Below are positions 22,522 to 31,217 of a DNA stretch of 63,563 bases, one piece after another. How positions within the stretch are numbered: the first letter of the stretch is position 1; the number at the start of each line of letters is the position of its first letter. Location: assembly GCF_000376565.1 (NCBI RefSeq), contig NZ_BARG01000074.1, forward strand, positions 1 through 63,563, given 5' to 3'. Origin of the DNA: Streptomyces hokutonensis. GTDB taxonomy: Bacteria; Actinomycetota; Actinomycetes; Streptomycetales; Streptomycetaceae. The notes under the pieces are model-generated. The model made no database searches. It was not told where the DNA came from and was given only the letters and a program-made list of their open reading frames with translations. The position numbers were made by a program, and so were the translations under genes.

Positions 22522-23970
22522 CTACATCGACTGGCGCATGATCCAGTCCCGGATGCCCGGGATCGTGTACGCGACCTGCCAGGTCGCCATGTGCGCACTG
22601 GTCGTCGAGCCCGTCGGTACGACCGTGCCGGCCTCGAACGCGGCGAAGTTCACCGGCGTCCGCTGCGCCTTCATGCTCCGCACGTCCGCCGCGAACTCGG
22701 CCGCGGTCGACTGCCCGTCCCACAGCGCGGTGCTGACCTGCGTGCCCTGTTCCTGGATGACCGCGGTGATCGCCTGCTCGCCGGGGTAGGCCTTGGTGTC
22801 GTCTGCGGAGACCACGATCCACAGGTCCTTCTTCGCCAGCGGCGCGGCCTGCGCCTCGGGCCACTGCCCGGCGACGATGAACGCCGCCGCGAACAGGTCG
22901 GGGTACTTGATGTTCAGGCCGAGCGACATCATCGCGCCCATCGACTGACCGGTCGTATAGCGGCGCTTGCGGTCGATGCTGTACTGCTGCGTCACCGACT
23001 CGACGAGGTTGGCGGTGGCGTCGAAGAGGGTCGACGGCAGGTAGTCGTCGTCGATCACGACCGAGCCGTATTCGGGAGCCAGTACGAAGGCCTCGTGCCG
23101 GGCCTGGTCCTCCGGGCTAGCCCAGCACACCGCGCCCAGCCCCTGCACCAGCGGACCTTCGGTCGCGACGTTGACCACGCTCGCGTCGTGCATGAACAGC
23201 ACCAGCGGGTAGCGCTTGCGCGGGTTGTAGTCCTTGGGCACGAACAGGTTGTAGTTCAGGGTCTGGCCGGTCGCCGGGTCGTTGAAGGTGAACTGCTGGA
23301 AGTCGTCGACGATCAGGTTCTTCACCGCGTCGGTGGTCAGTTCCGTGGTGCTCGCGGGGTACCGCGTGCCGTGGGCCGTGGTGACCGTGCCGGCCTGCGT
23401 GAGCGTGGCCTTCGCCGCGACGATGGTGCCGCCGGGGGTGGTGTCGCCGACCTTCGGGCCGCCCGCCCCGACCCCGCCGCCGGAGTCGCCGGTGCCGGTA
23501 CCTGTCCCGGTCCCGCCGGTGGGCGGGGTGCCGCCGCCCTGCTGGGTCACCCACAGGGCCGCCGCCGTGTCGTCCGGGGACAGCTCGACGATGACGTAGC
23601 GGCCGTAGCGCGCCCGCTCGGCGAGGTCGGCGGAGCGGTTCGTGTAGACCTTGGTCACGGTGCGGTCGGTGACCGTGAACGTCGAGGTCGAGAGCGTCCG
23701 CGCGTCGATCTCTCTGTCGTACTCGACCGCCACCGCGACGAGCTTCTGCCCGGCGCCGAAGACCTGGGTGATGGCGGTGAGGCCCTTCACATGGTCTCCG
23801 CCCGAACCGCCCGAACCGCCCGAACCGCCCGAACCGGCCGTACCGGTCGTACCGGTCGCGGCCGTCGTCCCGCCCGCCTCCTGCGCCGAGCTGGGGGACG
23901 CGCCGGCGAACACCACCAGGGCCCCCGCCGTCGCGGTCGCGGTACCGGCCATGAACCTACGCCTGTCCAT
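22522..23970 (-). CDS. Secreted esterase, EstA-like with Ig-like N-terminal domain (soluble form)
   Basis: The protein has 482 residues. The N-terminus MDRRRFMAGTATATAGALVV is a twin-arginine type signal, and cleavage is likely after SSA. A Gly/Ser linker (GGSGGSGGSGG) leads to an Ig-like domain (residues about 50-215, with GLTAITQVFGAGQKLVAVAV) of the kind seen in EstA esterases. An alpha/beta-hydrolase domain follows, with YPLVLFMHDASVVNV, then the nucleophile motif GQSMGAMM, and a C-terminal His region SAHMATWQVAYTIPGIRDWI. It should be exported folded and hydrolyse esters outside the cell. The start has AAGGAG upstream. A close paralogue lies immediately upstream. Confidence 0.85.
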   Translation of the reverse strand: MDRRRFMAGTATATAGALVVFAGASPSSAQEAGGTTAATGTTGTAGSGGSGGSGGSGGDHVKGLTAITQVFGAGQKLVAVAVEYDREIDARTLSTSTFTVTDRTVTKVYTNRSADLAERARYGRYVIVELSPDDTAAALWVTQQGGGTPPTGGTGTGTGTGDSGGGVGAGGPKVGDTTPGGTIVAAKATLTQAGTVTTAHGTRYPASTTELTTDAVKNLIVDDFQQFTFNDPATGQTLNYNLFVPKDYNPRKRYPLVLFMHDASVVNVATEGPLVQGLGAVCWASPEDQARHEAFVLAPEYGSVVIDDDYLPSTLFDATANLVESVTQQYSIDRKRRYTTGQSMGAMMSLGLNIKYPDLFAAAFIVAGQWPEAQAAPLAKKDLWIVVSADDTKAYPGEQAITAVIQEQGTQVSTALWDGQSTAAEFAADVRSMKAQRTPVNFAAFEAGTVVPTGSTTSAHMATWQVAYTIPGIRDWIMRQSM

Positions 23971-24221
23971 GAAAGGTGAGCTCCTTCGATCGAGGTTGTC
24001 AGGGCTGCCGGGCGCCACTGTCCTGCCTCAATCTGTGAAGCGATAGGCGAAAGAAGAAGCGTTTTCACAGGGGACGCAGAAGTTCCCTGGTCGTCCCGGT
24101 GAATTCGCTTCGCGCAACCTTAGTTGGCGCGAGTTATCGCGCCGCAATTATTGACCCGCATTCCCCCGATTCGGCGGCGGCGGAAATTCGACGACGAAAA
24201 CAGGCCGTATTCAGAGCGAAC

Positions 24222-25607
24222 TCAGAGGGACCGGTCCATGACCCACTCCCGGATGCCGGGAATCGTGTACGCGACGTGCCAGGTGGCCATGTGCGCGCTG
24301 GTCGACGAGCCCTTCGGCACGACCGTGCCGGACTTGAACGAGGCGTAGTTGACCGGCGCCTTCTGCGCCTTCATGCTCCGCACGTCCGCGGCGAACTGCG
24401 CGCCCGTGGACCGCCCGTCCCATACCGCCGTCGCTACGGCCGTACCCTGCTCCTTGACGACCTTCGTGATGGCGTTCTCGCCGGAGGAGGACTTGTCGTC
24501 GTCCTGCGAGACGACGATCCAGAGTTTCTTTTCCGCCAACGGCTTCGCCTGATCGGACGGCCACTGCCCGGCGACGACGAAAGACGCCCCGAACAGTTCC
24601 GGATACTTGATGTTCAGGCCCAGCGTCATCATCGCGCCCATCGACTGCCCGGTCGCGTAGAGCCGTTTCTCGTCGAGGCTGTACTTCTTCGTGAGCGCCC
24701 GCACGAGATGCGCGGTGGTGTCGAAGAGCGGCGACGGTTTGTAGCTGTCGTCGATCACGACGGAGTCGTACTCGGGCGCGAGCACGAAGGCCTCGTGCCG
24801 GGCCTGGTCCTCGGGGCTGGCCCAGCACACCGCGCCGAGGCCCTGGACGAGTGGGCCTTCGGTCGCGACGTTGACCACGCTCGCGTCGTGCATGAACAGG
24901 ACCAGCGGGTAGCGCTTGCGCGGGTCGTAGCCCTTGGGCACGAACAGGTTGTACCTCAGGGTCTGCTTCGTCACCGGGTCGGTGAAGGCGAACTGCCGGA
25001 AGTCGTCCACGATCAGGTTCTTCACCGCGCCCGTGGTCACCTTTGTGGCGCTCGCGGGGGAGCGGGTGCCGGAGGTGGTGGTGACGGCGCCGGTCTGGGT
25101 GACGGTCGCCTTCGCGGCGACGATCGTCCCGCCCGGCGTACTGTCCCCGACCTTCGGACCGCCTCCGCCGGGCGCCGCACTGGAGGTCCCTGCGGGCGAG
25201 GAACTGGACGCGGTGCCGCCGCCCTGCTGCGTCACCCACAGCGCCGCCGCCTTGTCGTCCGACGACATCTCGACGACGACGTAGCGCCCGTCCCTGCCTC
25301 GCTCCGCGAGGTCGGCGGACCGGTTCGCGCAGACCTTGGTGACGGTCCGGCCGGTGACCTTGAACGTAGACGTCGACAGGGCCGAACCGGCGATGTCGGC
25401 GTCGTACTCGACCGCCACCGCGATGAGCTTCTGCCCGTCGCCGTAGACCTTGGTGATCGCGGTGGCGCCCCGGACGTGCCCGCCGGCCGGAGCCGTCGCG
25501 CTCACGGCCTCGCCCTCGGCCCGCGCCGTGCACCCGGCGGTCCCGCCGAGCACGGCCAGGGCGCCGACGGCACCGGACCCCACGATGAACCTGCGCCTGT
25601 CCACCAC
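24222..25607 (-). CDS. Lipoprotein esterase, EstA-like, tandem paralogue
   Basis: The protein has 461 residues and has the same order of domains as the downstream gene: an Ig-like domain (ATAITKVYGDGQKLIAVAVE), a hydrolase domain with LVLFMHDASVVNV, the nucleophile motif GQSMGAMM and the end SAHMATWHVAYTIPGIREWV. The two match closely over their last 300 residues. Its signal VDRRRFIVGSGAVGALAVLG continues into the lipobox TAGC, so unlike its neighbour it should be a Tat-exported lipoprotein. The GTG start at 25607 is preceded by GAGGGAG at six bases. A 251-bp gap separates the two genes and may hold an independent promoter for the second copy. Confidence 0.85.
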   Translation of the reverse strand: MVDRRRFIVGSGAVGALAVLGGTAGCTARAEGEAVSATAPAGGHVRGATAITKVYGDGQKLIAVAVEYDADIAGSALSTSTFKVTGRTVTKVCANRSADLAERGRDGRYVVVEMSSDDKAAALWVTQQGGGTASSSSPAGTSSAAPGGGGPKVGDSTPGGTIVAAKATVTQTGAVTTTSGTRSPASATKVTTGAVKNLIVDDFRQFAFTDPVTKQTLRYNLFVPKGYDPRKRYPLVLFMHDASVVNVATEGPLVQGLGAVCWASPEDQARHEAFVLAPEYDSVVIDDSYKPSPLFDTTAHLVRALTKKYSLDEKRLYATGQSMGAMMTLGLNIKYPELFGASFVVAGQWPSDQAKPLAEKKLWIVVSQDDDKSSSGENAITKVVKEQGTAVATAVWDGRSTGAQFAADVRSMKAQKAPVNYASFKSGTVVPKGSSTSAHMATWHVAYTIPGIREWVMDRSL

Positions 25608-25677
25608 GACGGACTCCCTCGCTGAGCTGCGTTCGGCCCCCACCTCAACCCGGCCGGGGGCGCCCCGCAACGGGAGA

Positions 25678-26865
25678 TCAGCCGCTGATCAGGAACTCCG
25701 CACACCGCTCGCCGATCATCACGGTCGGCGCATGCGTGTTGCCCGACGGCACGGCCGGCATGACCGACGCGTCCGCGACCCGCAGCCCCGGCACCCCGCG
25801 CACCCGCAGCAGCGGATCCACGACCGCGTCGGGCCCGGTGCCCATCCGGCACGTCCCGACCTGATGGTGGTAACTGGCCAGGTTCCGCTTCACATACGCG
25901 GCGATCTCGTCGTCCGTCACGACCCCCGGCCCCGGCGCGACCTCCCGCGGCCGCCACTCGCCGAGCGCCTTCTGCTCCCCGATCTCCCGCGCCTGCCCGA
26001 CCGCCGTCACCATCGCCCGCAGGTCGTACGGCTCCTCGAAGTACCGCGGATCGAGCGCGGGCGCCTCGCCCGGATCGGCGGACCGCAGCCACAGCCGCCC
26101 CCGGCTCAGCGTCCGGATCGTGCCCGGCGCGACGGTGTACCCGTGCCCCTCCGCCGGCACGTCCTGTCCTACGACGGGCAGCGGCACGTGGGACATCACC
26201 GGCTGGAGGTCGGGGGCGGCGAGCGCGGGATCGGTCTTCGCGAAGTACTGCGCCTCGATCTTGTTGGACGTCCCCGCCGGCACCGGCCGCGCCGACTCGT
26301 ACACCACCGGGGCGAGCGCGTGATCGTGCAGATTGGCCCCGACCCCCGGCAGATCGGCGACCACCCCGATGCCGAGGGCCCGCAGTTCGTCGGCGGGCCC
26401 GATCCCGCTGAGCAGCAGCAACTGCGCCGAGCCGATCGTCCCGCCGGACAGGACCACATCGCCCGCACTCCGTACAGCGACGGTCCGGCCGCCCTCGACC
26501 ACCTCCACCCCGCACGCGCGCCCGCCCTCGACGAGCACCCGCACCACCGGCGCACCGGTCAGCACGGTCAACAGCGGGCTGTCCAGCACCGGTTGGACGA
26601 ACGCCGTCCACGCGCTGACCCGCCGCCCGTCGTCGACCGACCCGGTCGCCACCACACTCGCGGTGAGCGACGGCCGTACGACCGCCACGGTCACCGGCCC
26701 GGCCTTCGGCGCCGTGTGCGCGGCGGCGGCGTCGGCGGGCGACTGCACCTGCGTCCCGGCGAACCACCCACCGGCCCCGACCAGCACCACGGCCGAGACA
26801 ACGAGCCCAAGTCGCCTACGCCCGCTGCCGATCCGCCCCGTGCCCTCTCCCTCCAGGCGGCTCAT
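25678..26865 (-). pseudogene. Chimeric ORF: start of a HlyD-type adaptor fused to the C-terminal half of a GMC oxidoreductase
   Basis: The open frame codes for 395 residues and has no internal stop. Residues 1 to about 76 are the beginning of a periplasmic adaptor of an ABC exporter: a basic stretch, one transmembrane helix (LGLVVSAVVLVGAGGWFAG), and PKAGPVTVAVVRPSLTASVV, the first barrel strand of actinobacterial HlyD-like proteins. From about residue 80 (RRVSAWTAFVQPVLDSPLLT) it is a GMC/choline dehydrogenase-type flavoprotein up to the canonical end (HHQVGTCRMGTGPD, VMPAVPSGNTHAPTVMIGER). The N-terminal FAD motif GxGxxG and about 200 residues are absent, so it cannot be a working oxidase, and the adaptor lacks its barrel. 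The ATGA overlap with the lipoprotein gene belongs to the adaptor half. This is most simply a deletion junction. Confidence 0.8.
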
Positions 26866-27821
26866 CCGTCCTCCCCGTAGTACGGCTTGGCCTTCTCCTT
26901 GGGGAAGTACGCGGCGCGGAACTTCCTGCCGCAGTCCAGGTCCTTCAGGGCGATGTCGATGTCCTTGTTGAGGAGGGGCAGCGCCGTCTCCTTGCTCATC
27001 GACATGAAGTTCTCCGGCAGCTTCCGGGAGATGTCGAGGCGCACCATGTCGACCATGCCGGTCGGCTGGGTGGTGGAGACGGGGATGCCCTGACCGGTCA
27101 GACAGGTCGCGAACTGCTGCGCGAGCTGCACGAGTTGGGGATCTCCGTTGAGCGCGAGGCCGTTGGCGTGGTTCGCGTCGTCGCGGGCCTTCTCCGCGTT
27201 CTTCTCGGCCGCCGCGCTGAGCGCCGGTCCGTGCGCCGCGACCCGCCCGACCTCCGAGCAACCACCGGGCTTCTCCTCCGCCTTGGACTTGGCCGGGGGA
27301 GCGCTCAGCGCGATGTCGTAGGCCTTCTTCTGGGCCTCGGTCAGCCCGTCCTCGTCGTGGTCCACGGGTGTGGTCCGCTTGGCCTGCGCGGCCTTGCTGA
27401 AGGGGACGTCAGGGTCGTTCGGGTAGACGGCGCCGGCGTAGTACCCGAAGCCGTACTTCTGCCGGAACTGCTTCGCCCGCGCGTAGTCCTCCCCGTCGAC
27501 CGACGCGAGCGGATCGACCGCCGCCGAGGTCCGCACGTACGGGGTGTAGGTGAAGCCCTGTTTCTTCATGCAGACCGCGATGGCGTTCTCTTCGATGTAC
27601 TGCTGCTTGGTCGCCTCGTCCACGCCGTCGGGGACGGTGAGTTGTACGGCGCCGTTGGCCGTGGTCGTGGTGGCGGCGCCGGATCCGCCACTCGAACTGC
27701 CGCTGGACGCGGTCGACTTGGCGCCTGTGCCGCCGCCGCAGGCGGCGAGAAAGGGGGGCAGGCCGACGGCGAGTGCGGTGACCAGGGGGCTGCGTATGTC
27801 GGGTGTACCAAATTTGGGCAT
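26862..27821 (-). CDS. Lipoprotein with conserved Cys, ABC-exporter operon type
   Basis: The protein has 319 residues. The signal LVTALAVGLPPFLAACGGG contains the lipobox LAAC, so a surface lipoprotein is expected. After a Ser/Gly/Thr linker the mature domain has VCMKKQGFTYTPYV, GGCSEV, FATCLTGQGIPVS and LDCGRKFRAAYFPKEK; the Cys residues may pair. Homologous lipoproteins typically precede a HlyD-like adaptor and an ABC ATPase/permease in actinobacteria, and here the next frame does begin as such an adaptor (ATGA overlap) before turning into another gene. The MPKFGT start at 27821 is preferred over a TTG at 27854. Function is unknown. Confidence 0.75.
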   Translation of the reverse strand: MPKFGTPDIRSPLVTALAVGLPPFLAACGGGTGAKSTASSGSSSGGSGAATTTTANGAVQLTVPDGVDEATKQQYIEENAIAVCMKKQGFTYTPYVRTSAAVDPLASVDGEDYARAKQFRQKYGFGYYAGAVYPNDPDVPFSKAAQAKRTTPVDHDEDGLTEAQKKAYDIALSAPPAKSKAEEKPGGCSEVGRVAAHGPALSAAAEKNAEKARDDANHANGLALNGDPQLVQLAQQFATCLTGQGIPVSTTQPTGMVDMVRLDISRKLPENFMSMSKETALPLLNKDIDIALKDLDCGRKFRAAYFPKEKAKPYYGEDG

Positions 27822-27878
27822 GCCGATGCCATCCTTGTCGTCGGGTTTGATCAAGATGTGTGTCGGAGGTGCGCCGGC

Positions 27879-28679
27879 TCAGCCGCCGGTCTCCTTGACG
27901 GCGTCGAAGATGCGCGGGTCGGTGGCCACTTGGAGCAGCGGAGTGTCCGTCCAGGGACGGCCGCGACTCCCGCGGTCGGCGGCCTCGTCGAGCGAGCCCG
28001 CGATCACCTGTACCGTCCATCCGCCCGAGGTCAGGTAGCTGACACCGGTCGCAAAGGATTTCTCGTTGCGGAGGCTGCTCGGTTTGGGCAGTCCCATGTC
28101 GGACACGTAGAAGAGCAGCACGCTGCCCGAACCGCGCCTGGTCAGGCTGCACCTGTAGGTCAGGCCGTTCCACGGAGAGGCGAGCACGCGGCCGTTGCTG
28201 TTCAGGCAGGCCTGGGCCGGGTGGGCGTACGACGGATCCACGGCGGTCCGGCTGACGCCCACGTAGAGGTCGGCCGTGCTGCCGTCGGAGGCGGTCACCC
28301 GGAAGTACCGTCCGGGCCGCAGGGGTTGGCGCGGATTCCCGGCCGCGAGCTCCGCGCCGTAGCGAGCGGGCAGGATCGACCGCAGCAGCTCCAGCGACGG
28401 ATACCAGACCGTCGGCTCCGCCGCGGGGAGCGTCGGAGCGCTCTGCGGCCGGGGCGCGAGCAGCGCGTGCCCGCCGAGCGCGAGCACCCCCGCCATGACG
28501 GCGGCGCTCACCGCCGCCCCGGCCCGCCGCCGCCGGCGCAGCCGCGTGCCGCGCACGACCGCGCCCGGCACGAGGTCCGGCATGGGCGGCTCCGGGACCG
28601 AGCCCAACTCCGCGAACACGTCGCTCAGTTGGGACTCGTAGGCGAACTGGTCGAACTGTTCACTGCCCTTCCCAGCCAT
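27879..28679 (-). CDS. Membrane protein linked to an ECF sigma factor, putative anti-sigma or regulator
   Basis: The protein has 266 residues. A cytoplasmic N-terminal part of about 60 residues (YESQLSDVFAELGSV) is followed by a basic patch (RGTRLRRRRRAG) and one transmembrane helix (AAVSAAVMAGVLALGGHALL). A globular outer domain of about 180 residues contains PGRYFRVTASDGSTADLYVG. The topology is that of anti-sigma factors, but no zinc-binding HxxxCxxC motif is visible, so direct sigma binding is only inferred from gene order. Its ATG lies two bases after the sigma stop and has GGAG eight bases upstream, so the genes are coupled. Confidence 0.75.
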   Translation of the reverse strand: MAGKGSEQFDQFAYESQLSDVFAELGSVPEPPMPDLVPGAVVRGTRLRRRRRAGAAVSAAVMAGVLALGGHALLAPRPQSAPTLPAAEPTVWYPSLELLRSILPARYGAELAAGNPRQPLRPGRYFRVTASDGSTADLYVGVSRTAVDPSYAHPAQACLNSNGRVLASPWNGLTYRCSLTRRGSGSVLLFYVSDMGLPKPSSLRNEKSFATGVSYLTSGGWTVQVIAGSLDEAADRGSRGRPWTDTPLLQVATDPRIFDAVKETGG

Positions 28680-28681
28680 GC

Positions 28682-29335
28682 TCACCACTCCGCCCGCAGA
28701 TAGTCAGTGCCGGTGCCGGTGCCGGTGCCGGTGCCGGTGCCGGTGCCAGCGCCGGTGCCGGTGCCGGTGTCTGTCGTAGTGCTAGTGCCGATCCCGGGGT
28801 CGTTGCCGGACTCGGCGAGGATGCGCCGGAGGGTGCCCAGCCCCCGGGAGGTCTGGCTCTTCACCGCGCCGACGCTGCACCCCAGCGCCGCCGCGGTGGC
28901 CTCCACGCTCTGGTCCTCCCAGAACCGCAGCACCGGTACCGCCCGTCCGCGCGGCGGCAGTTGCCGCAGGGCGTCCAGCAGCGTCAGCCGTAGATCCGGA
29001 TCCGAGACCGGGGCCACCACGTCCTCCTGGAGCGCCCCCGATCCCGCCCGCTCCCACCAGCGGCGGCGCCGGGTCTCGTCGATGAAGGTCCGGTACAGCA
29101 CCCGCCGGGCGTAGCCGTCCGGCGACTCCAACTGCCGTACCCGACGCCACACCGCGTACAGCTTCGCCAACGCCGTCTGCGTGAGGTCCTCGGCCAAGTG
29201 CCAGTCCCCGCACAGCAGATGGGCCGAACGCCGCGGATGCGCCTGCCGGCTGCGCGTGAAGTCGTCGAAGTCCAGCCCGCTTTCGACGACACCGCCGGCA
29301 CCGGAGACGTCCTGCCCGACCGGCGTCCGGATCAC
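28682..29335 (-). CDS. ECF RNA polymerase sigma factor, SigE family, with a Thr-Gly repeat tail
   Basis: The protein has 217 residues. Region 2 is recognisable in LLCGDWHLAEDLTQTALAKL and YARRVLYRTFIDETRRRRWW. Region 4 includes LPPRGRAVPVLRFWEDQSVE and the helix-turn-helix ATAAALGCSVGAVKSQTSRG. The N-terminal end of region 2 is somewhat shortened relative to usual SigE-family proteins. The last 35 residues are an unusual Thr/Gly dipeptide tract encoded by a hexanucleotide repeat. The GTG at 29335 is preceded by GGAGG and fits the conserved start; the longer frame to 29404 is unlikely. It forms a unit with the putative regulator downstream. Confidence 0.88.
   Translation of the reverse strand: MIRTPVGQDVSGAGGVVESGLDFDDFTRSRQAHPRRSAHLLCGDWHLAEDLTQTALAKLYAVWRRVRQLESPDGYARRVLYRTFIDETRRRRWWERAGSGALQEDVVAPVSDPDLRLTLLDALRQLPPRGRAVPVLRFWEDQSVEATAAALGCSVGAVKSQTSRGLGTLRRILAESGNDPGIGTSTTTDTGTGTGAGTGTGTGTGTGTGTDYLRAEW
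28707..28766. repeat. Hexanucleotide repeat GTGCCG inside the sigma gene
   Basis: Ten consecutive 6-bp units, mostly GTGCCG with two variant units in the middle, encode the Thr-Gly tail on the minus strand. The unit length keeps the frame whatever the copy number. Confidence 0.9.
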
Positions 29336-29532
29336 AGGCCACCTCCACCCGGCACCGGCGCGGTGCGCGGTGAGAAGCACTTCATGCCCATGGAACGGGC
29401 GCACGGGCCAAGGAGGTTGTCACGTCCGGAGAATTTCTTTCGCCGACGGTCACCGGTCACAGCAACAATGGCGACAATGAACGACCGCGACGGACAAGCG
29501 GGACAACAGGACAACAGGGCAACGGGGGTGCG

Positions 29533-30060
29533 GTGGTGGGCAGTTCGCCGAGACAGCGCTACGGCGCGACGGTGTGGCAACGGCTGGGCCCCGTGTTCCC
29601 CATGCTCGTCGTCGGTGTGGCCCTCCTCGTCGCGTCCTTGACCGGCTCACCGCCCCCGGACGCGCTGGCCGCCTGGCTGACCGTCTGCTTCGGCCTGCTG
29701 GTCCTGGACATCCTGCTCCCCGCGTACTTCGGCGTCACCCTCACCGAGTCCGCGGCCGTGGTCCGCAACCTGCGCCGCCGAACCATCCCCTGGGCCGACA
29801 TCCAGTCCATCCAGATCGAATCCATCATGGGCACCAGAACGGTCGTCCTCTACGAGGCGAACGGCCGCAGGACCCGGCTACGGTCCCCCAGCACCGGCTT
29901 CCTCGCCTGGGACCGCCGCTTCGAGGAGAAGTTCCACGTCATAGGCCAGTGGTGGCTGACCCACCGGGGCCCCGACTGGACCCCACTCCCACCCCGCCCG
30001 GCCTGGACGACCACCCCACAGACACCGGACGAGAAGAACCCGTTCGCTCCTCCTGCGTGA
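29533..30060 (+). CDS. Membrane protein with PH-like domain
   Basis: The protein has 175 residues. Two transmembrane helices close to the N-terminus (VFPMLVVGVALLVASLTG and AWLTVCFGLLVLDILLPAYF) are followed by a bacterial PH-like module (VTLTESAAVVRNLRRRTIPW, ADIQSIQIESIMGTRTVVLY). The end is a Pro-rich cytoplasmic tail. Proteins of this build are common in Streptomyces with no known role. Two GTG codons in a row (29533 and 29536) can serve as start after the GGGGG stretch; the first is given. The gap of 197 bp to the divergent sigma gene should hold both promoters. Confidence 0.78.
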   Translation: MVGSSPRQRYGATVWQRLGPVFPMLVVGVALLVASLTGSPPPDALAAWLTVCFGLLVLDILLPAYFGVTLTESAAVVRNLRRRTIPWADIQSIQIESIMGTRTVVLYEANGRRTRLRSPSTGFLAWDRRFEEKFHVIGQWWLTHRGPDWTPLPPRPAWTTTPQTPDEKNPFAPPA

Positions 30061-30071
30061 CGGCGACTCGT

Positions 30072-31064
30072 TCACACGCGATGGAAGACGTCGAGCGGGC
30101 CGTATGCGGTCGGTTTGCCGTTGGCCAGCTCGGGGTGGTCGCCGACGCGGTTCCGGAGGATGCCGATGGTGTCGGGCCACACGGTGAAGTGCCCTCCCGT
30201 GCCGGTGAGGATGCGGTCCCAGTCCTGGGAGGCCGAAACGCCGGTCCGGTCGATGACGAACCCGCTGCACTCGGCCGCGTCCTGGTCGAGCATGCGCACC
30301 AGTGCCGCTACCGCCTCCTCGCGGTCGGACACGGGGACGTCGGTGAGGCGCAGCGTGATGCTCTGCGTCGTCTCGTCCGTGCGCCGCACGATGCCGGTCA
30401 GGGACTGGTCGTACCCCTTCCAGCACGCGAACTCGGTTTTCGAGTAGCGGTCGTCGGCCAGTGCGGCGGCGAGGGCAGTGCCATCACCCATCAGGGGTTC
30501 GCGGTTCCCGACCGGCGTCTCGCGGAACCCGAACAGGGCATTCGTCAGGGGGTGCACGGCGGAGAGCCCGGCGTTCTCCAGCTGGGTGAGGAGCCGGCGT
30601 GCACGTCTGCCGTCGAGCTTGGGCACGTACCAGGTGAAGAAGCCCGCGGCGGTCCTGGAGGCGTTCGTGGCGGGGGCGTTGTCGGGGAACTCCTCGTGGA
30701 AGATCTGCCTGGCTCGTTCGTCGGGTACGGCAGGGGCGGTGTAGCTGTTGGCCCGAATGTGCTCCAGGAACTCCTGCGGTAGGGCGACATGGTGACGGCG
30801 CACGTAGTGCACGAGGTCGATCGGCCAGATCCACGTGCCGTCGGTCAACAGGGACTCGGAGCCCGCGATCCACTCGTCGCCGGCGAGGGCGTCGCGCTGA
30901 GCGCCCATCGTGGTGTAGATCTCCCGAGCCGATTCCAGGTAGGCGAGGACGAGGTCCTCGTCCCGGGGCCCGCTGTCCTGTACGGCGTCTCGCAGGGACG
31001 GCGCGTGATCAGCCATGGTGATCCGGCCGCCGGTCTCCCGATAGAAGCCCGCCCGCTTGATCAT
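30072..31064 (-). CDS. Uncharacterised soluble protein
   Basis: The protein has 330 residues with no signal, membrane segment or recognised domain. Distinct stretches are WIAGSESLLTDGTWIWPIDL, VHYVRRHHVALPQEFLEHI, NALFGFRETPVGN and GGHFTVWPDTIGILRN. It ends with GPLDVFHRV. The AGGAG five bases before the ATG at 31064 gives good support for the start. The longer frame to 31304 crosses the tRNA fragment and its terminator and is not used. It may be an accessory gene, being the last gene before the tRNA att-like site. It is convergent with the PH-domain gene. Confidence 0.65.
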   Translation of the reverse strand: MIKRAGFYRETGGRITMADHAPSLRDAVQDSGPRDEDLVLAYLESAREIYTTMGAQRDALAGDEWIAGSESLLTDGTWIWPIDLVHYVRRHHVALPQEFLEHIRANSYTAPAVPDERARQIFHEEFPDNAPATNASRTAAGFFTWYVPKLDGRRARRLLTQLENAGLSAVHPLTNALFGFRETPVGNREPLMGDGTALAAALADDRYSKTEFACWKGYDQSLTGIVRRTDETTQSITLRLTDVPVSDREEAVAALVRMLDQDAAECSGFVIDRTGVSASQDWDRILTGTGGHFTVWPDTIGILRNRVGDHPELANGKPTAYGPLDVFHRV

Positions 31065-31163
31065 CTTCACTCCTGTGAGCCTGCCGCCAGTGAGCCATGG
31101 GCAGCTACGTGCGCCAATAGCGATTGTTGCCAATGGTGGACAACGAGACTTGAGGCCAACGAC

Positions 31164-31195
31164 GATGGGCCCCGCTGCGAACAGCGGGGCCCATC
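31164..31195 (-). terminator. Terminator downstream of the tRNA-Ser fragment
   Basis: Perfect 14-bp arms (GATGGGCCCCGCTG and complement) enclose the loop CGAA. It lies 22 bases past the 3' end of the tRNA-like fragment, exactly where a tRNA terminator would be, which suggests this side is the original chromosomal flank. Confidence 0.82.
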
Positions 31196-31217
31196 GACAT
31201 CGTGCCCGGTGAGGCAC

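Noticed and set aside
22522..25607. Polyhydroxybutyrate depolymerase function for the two esterases
   Set aside because: The hydrolase domain is compatible, but the Ig-like N-terminal domain fits EstA-type esterases better, and no substrate-binding domain for PHB is visible.
25678..27261. A 527-residue protein that continues through the lipoprotein region
   Set aside because: The part upstream of 26865 reads out of frame over the lipoprotein gene. The true start has an ATGA overlap at 26865.
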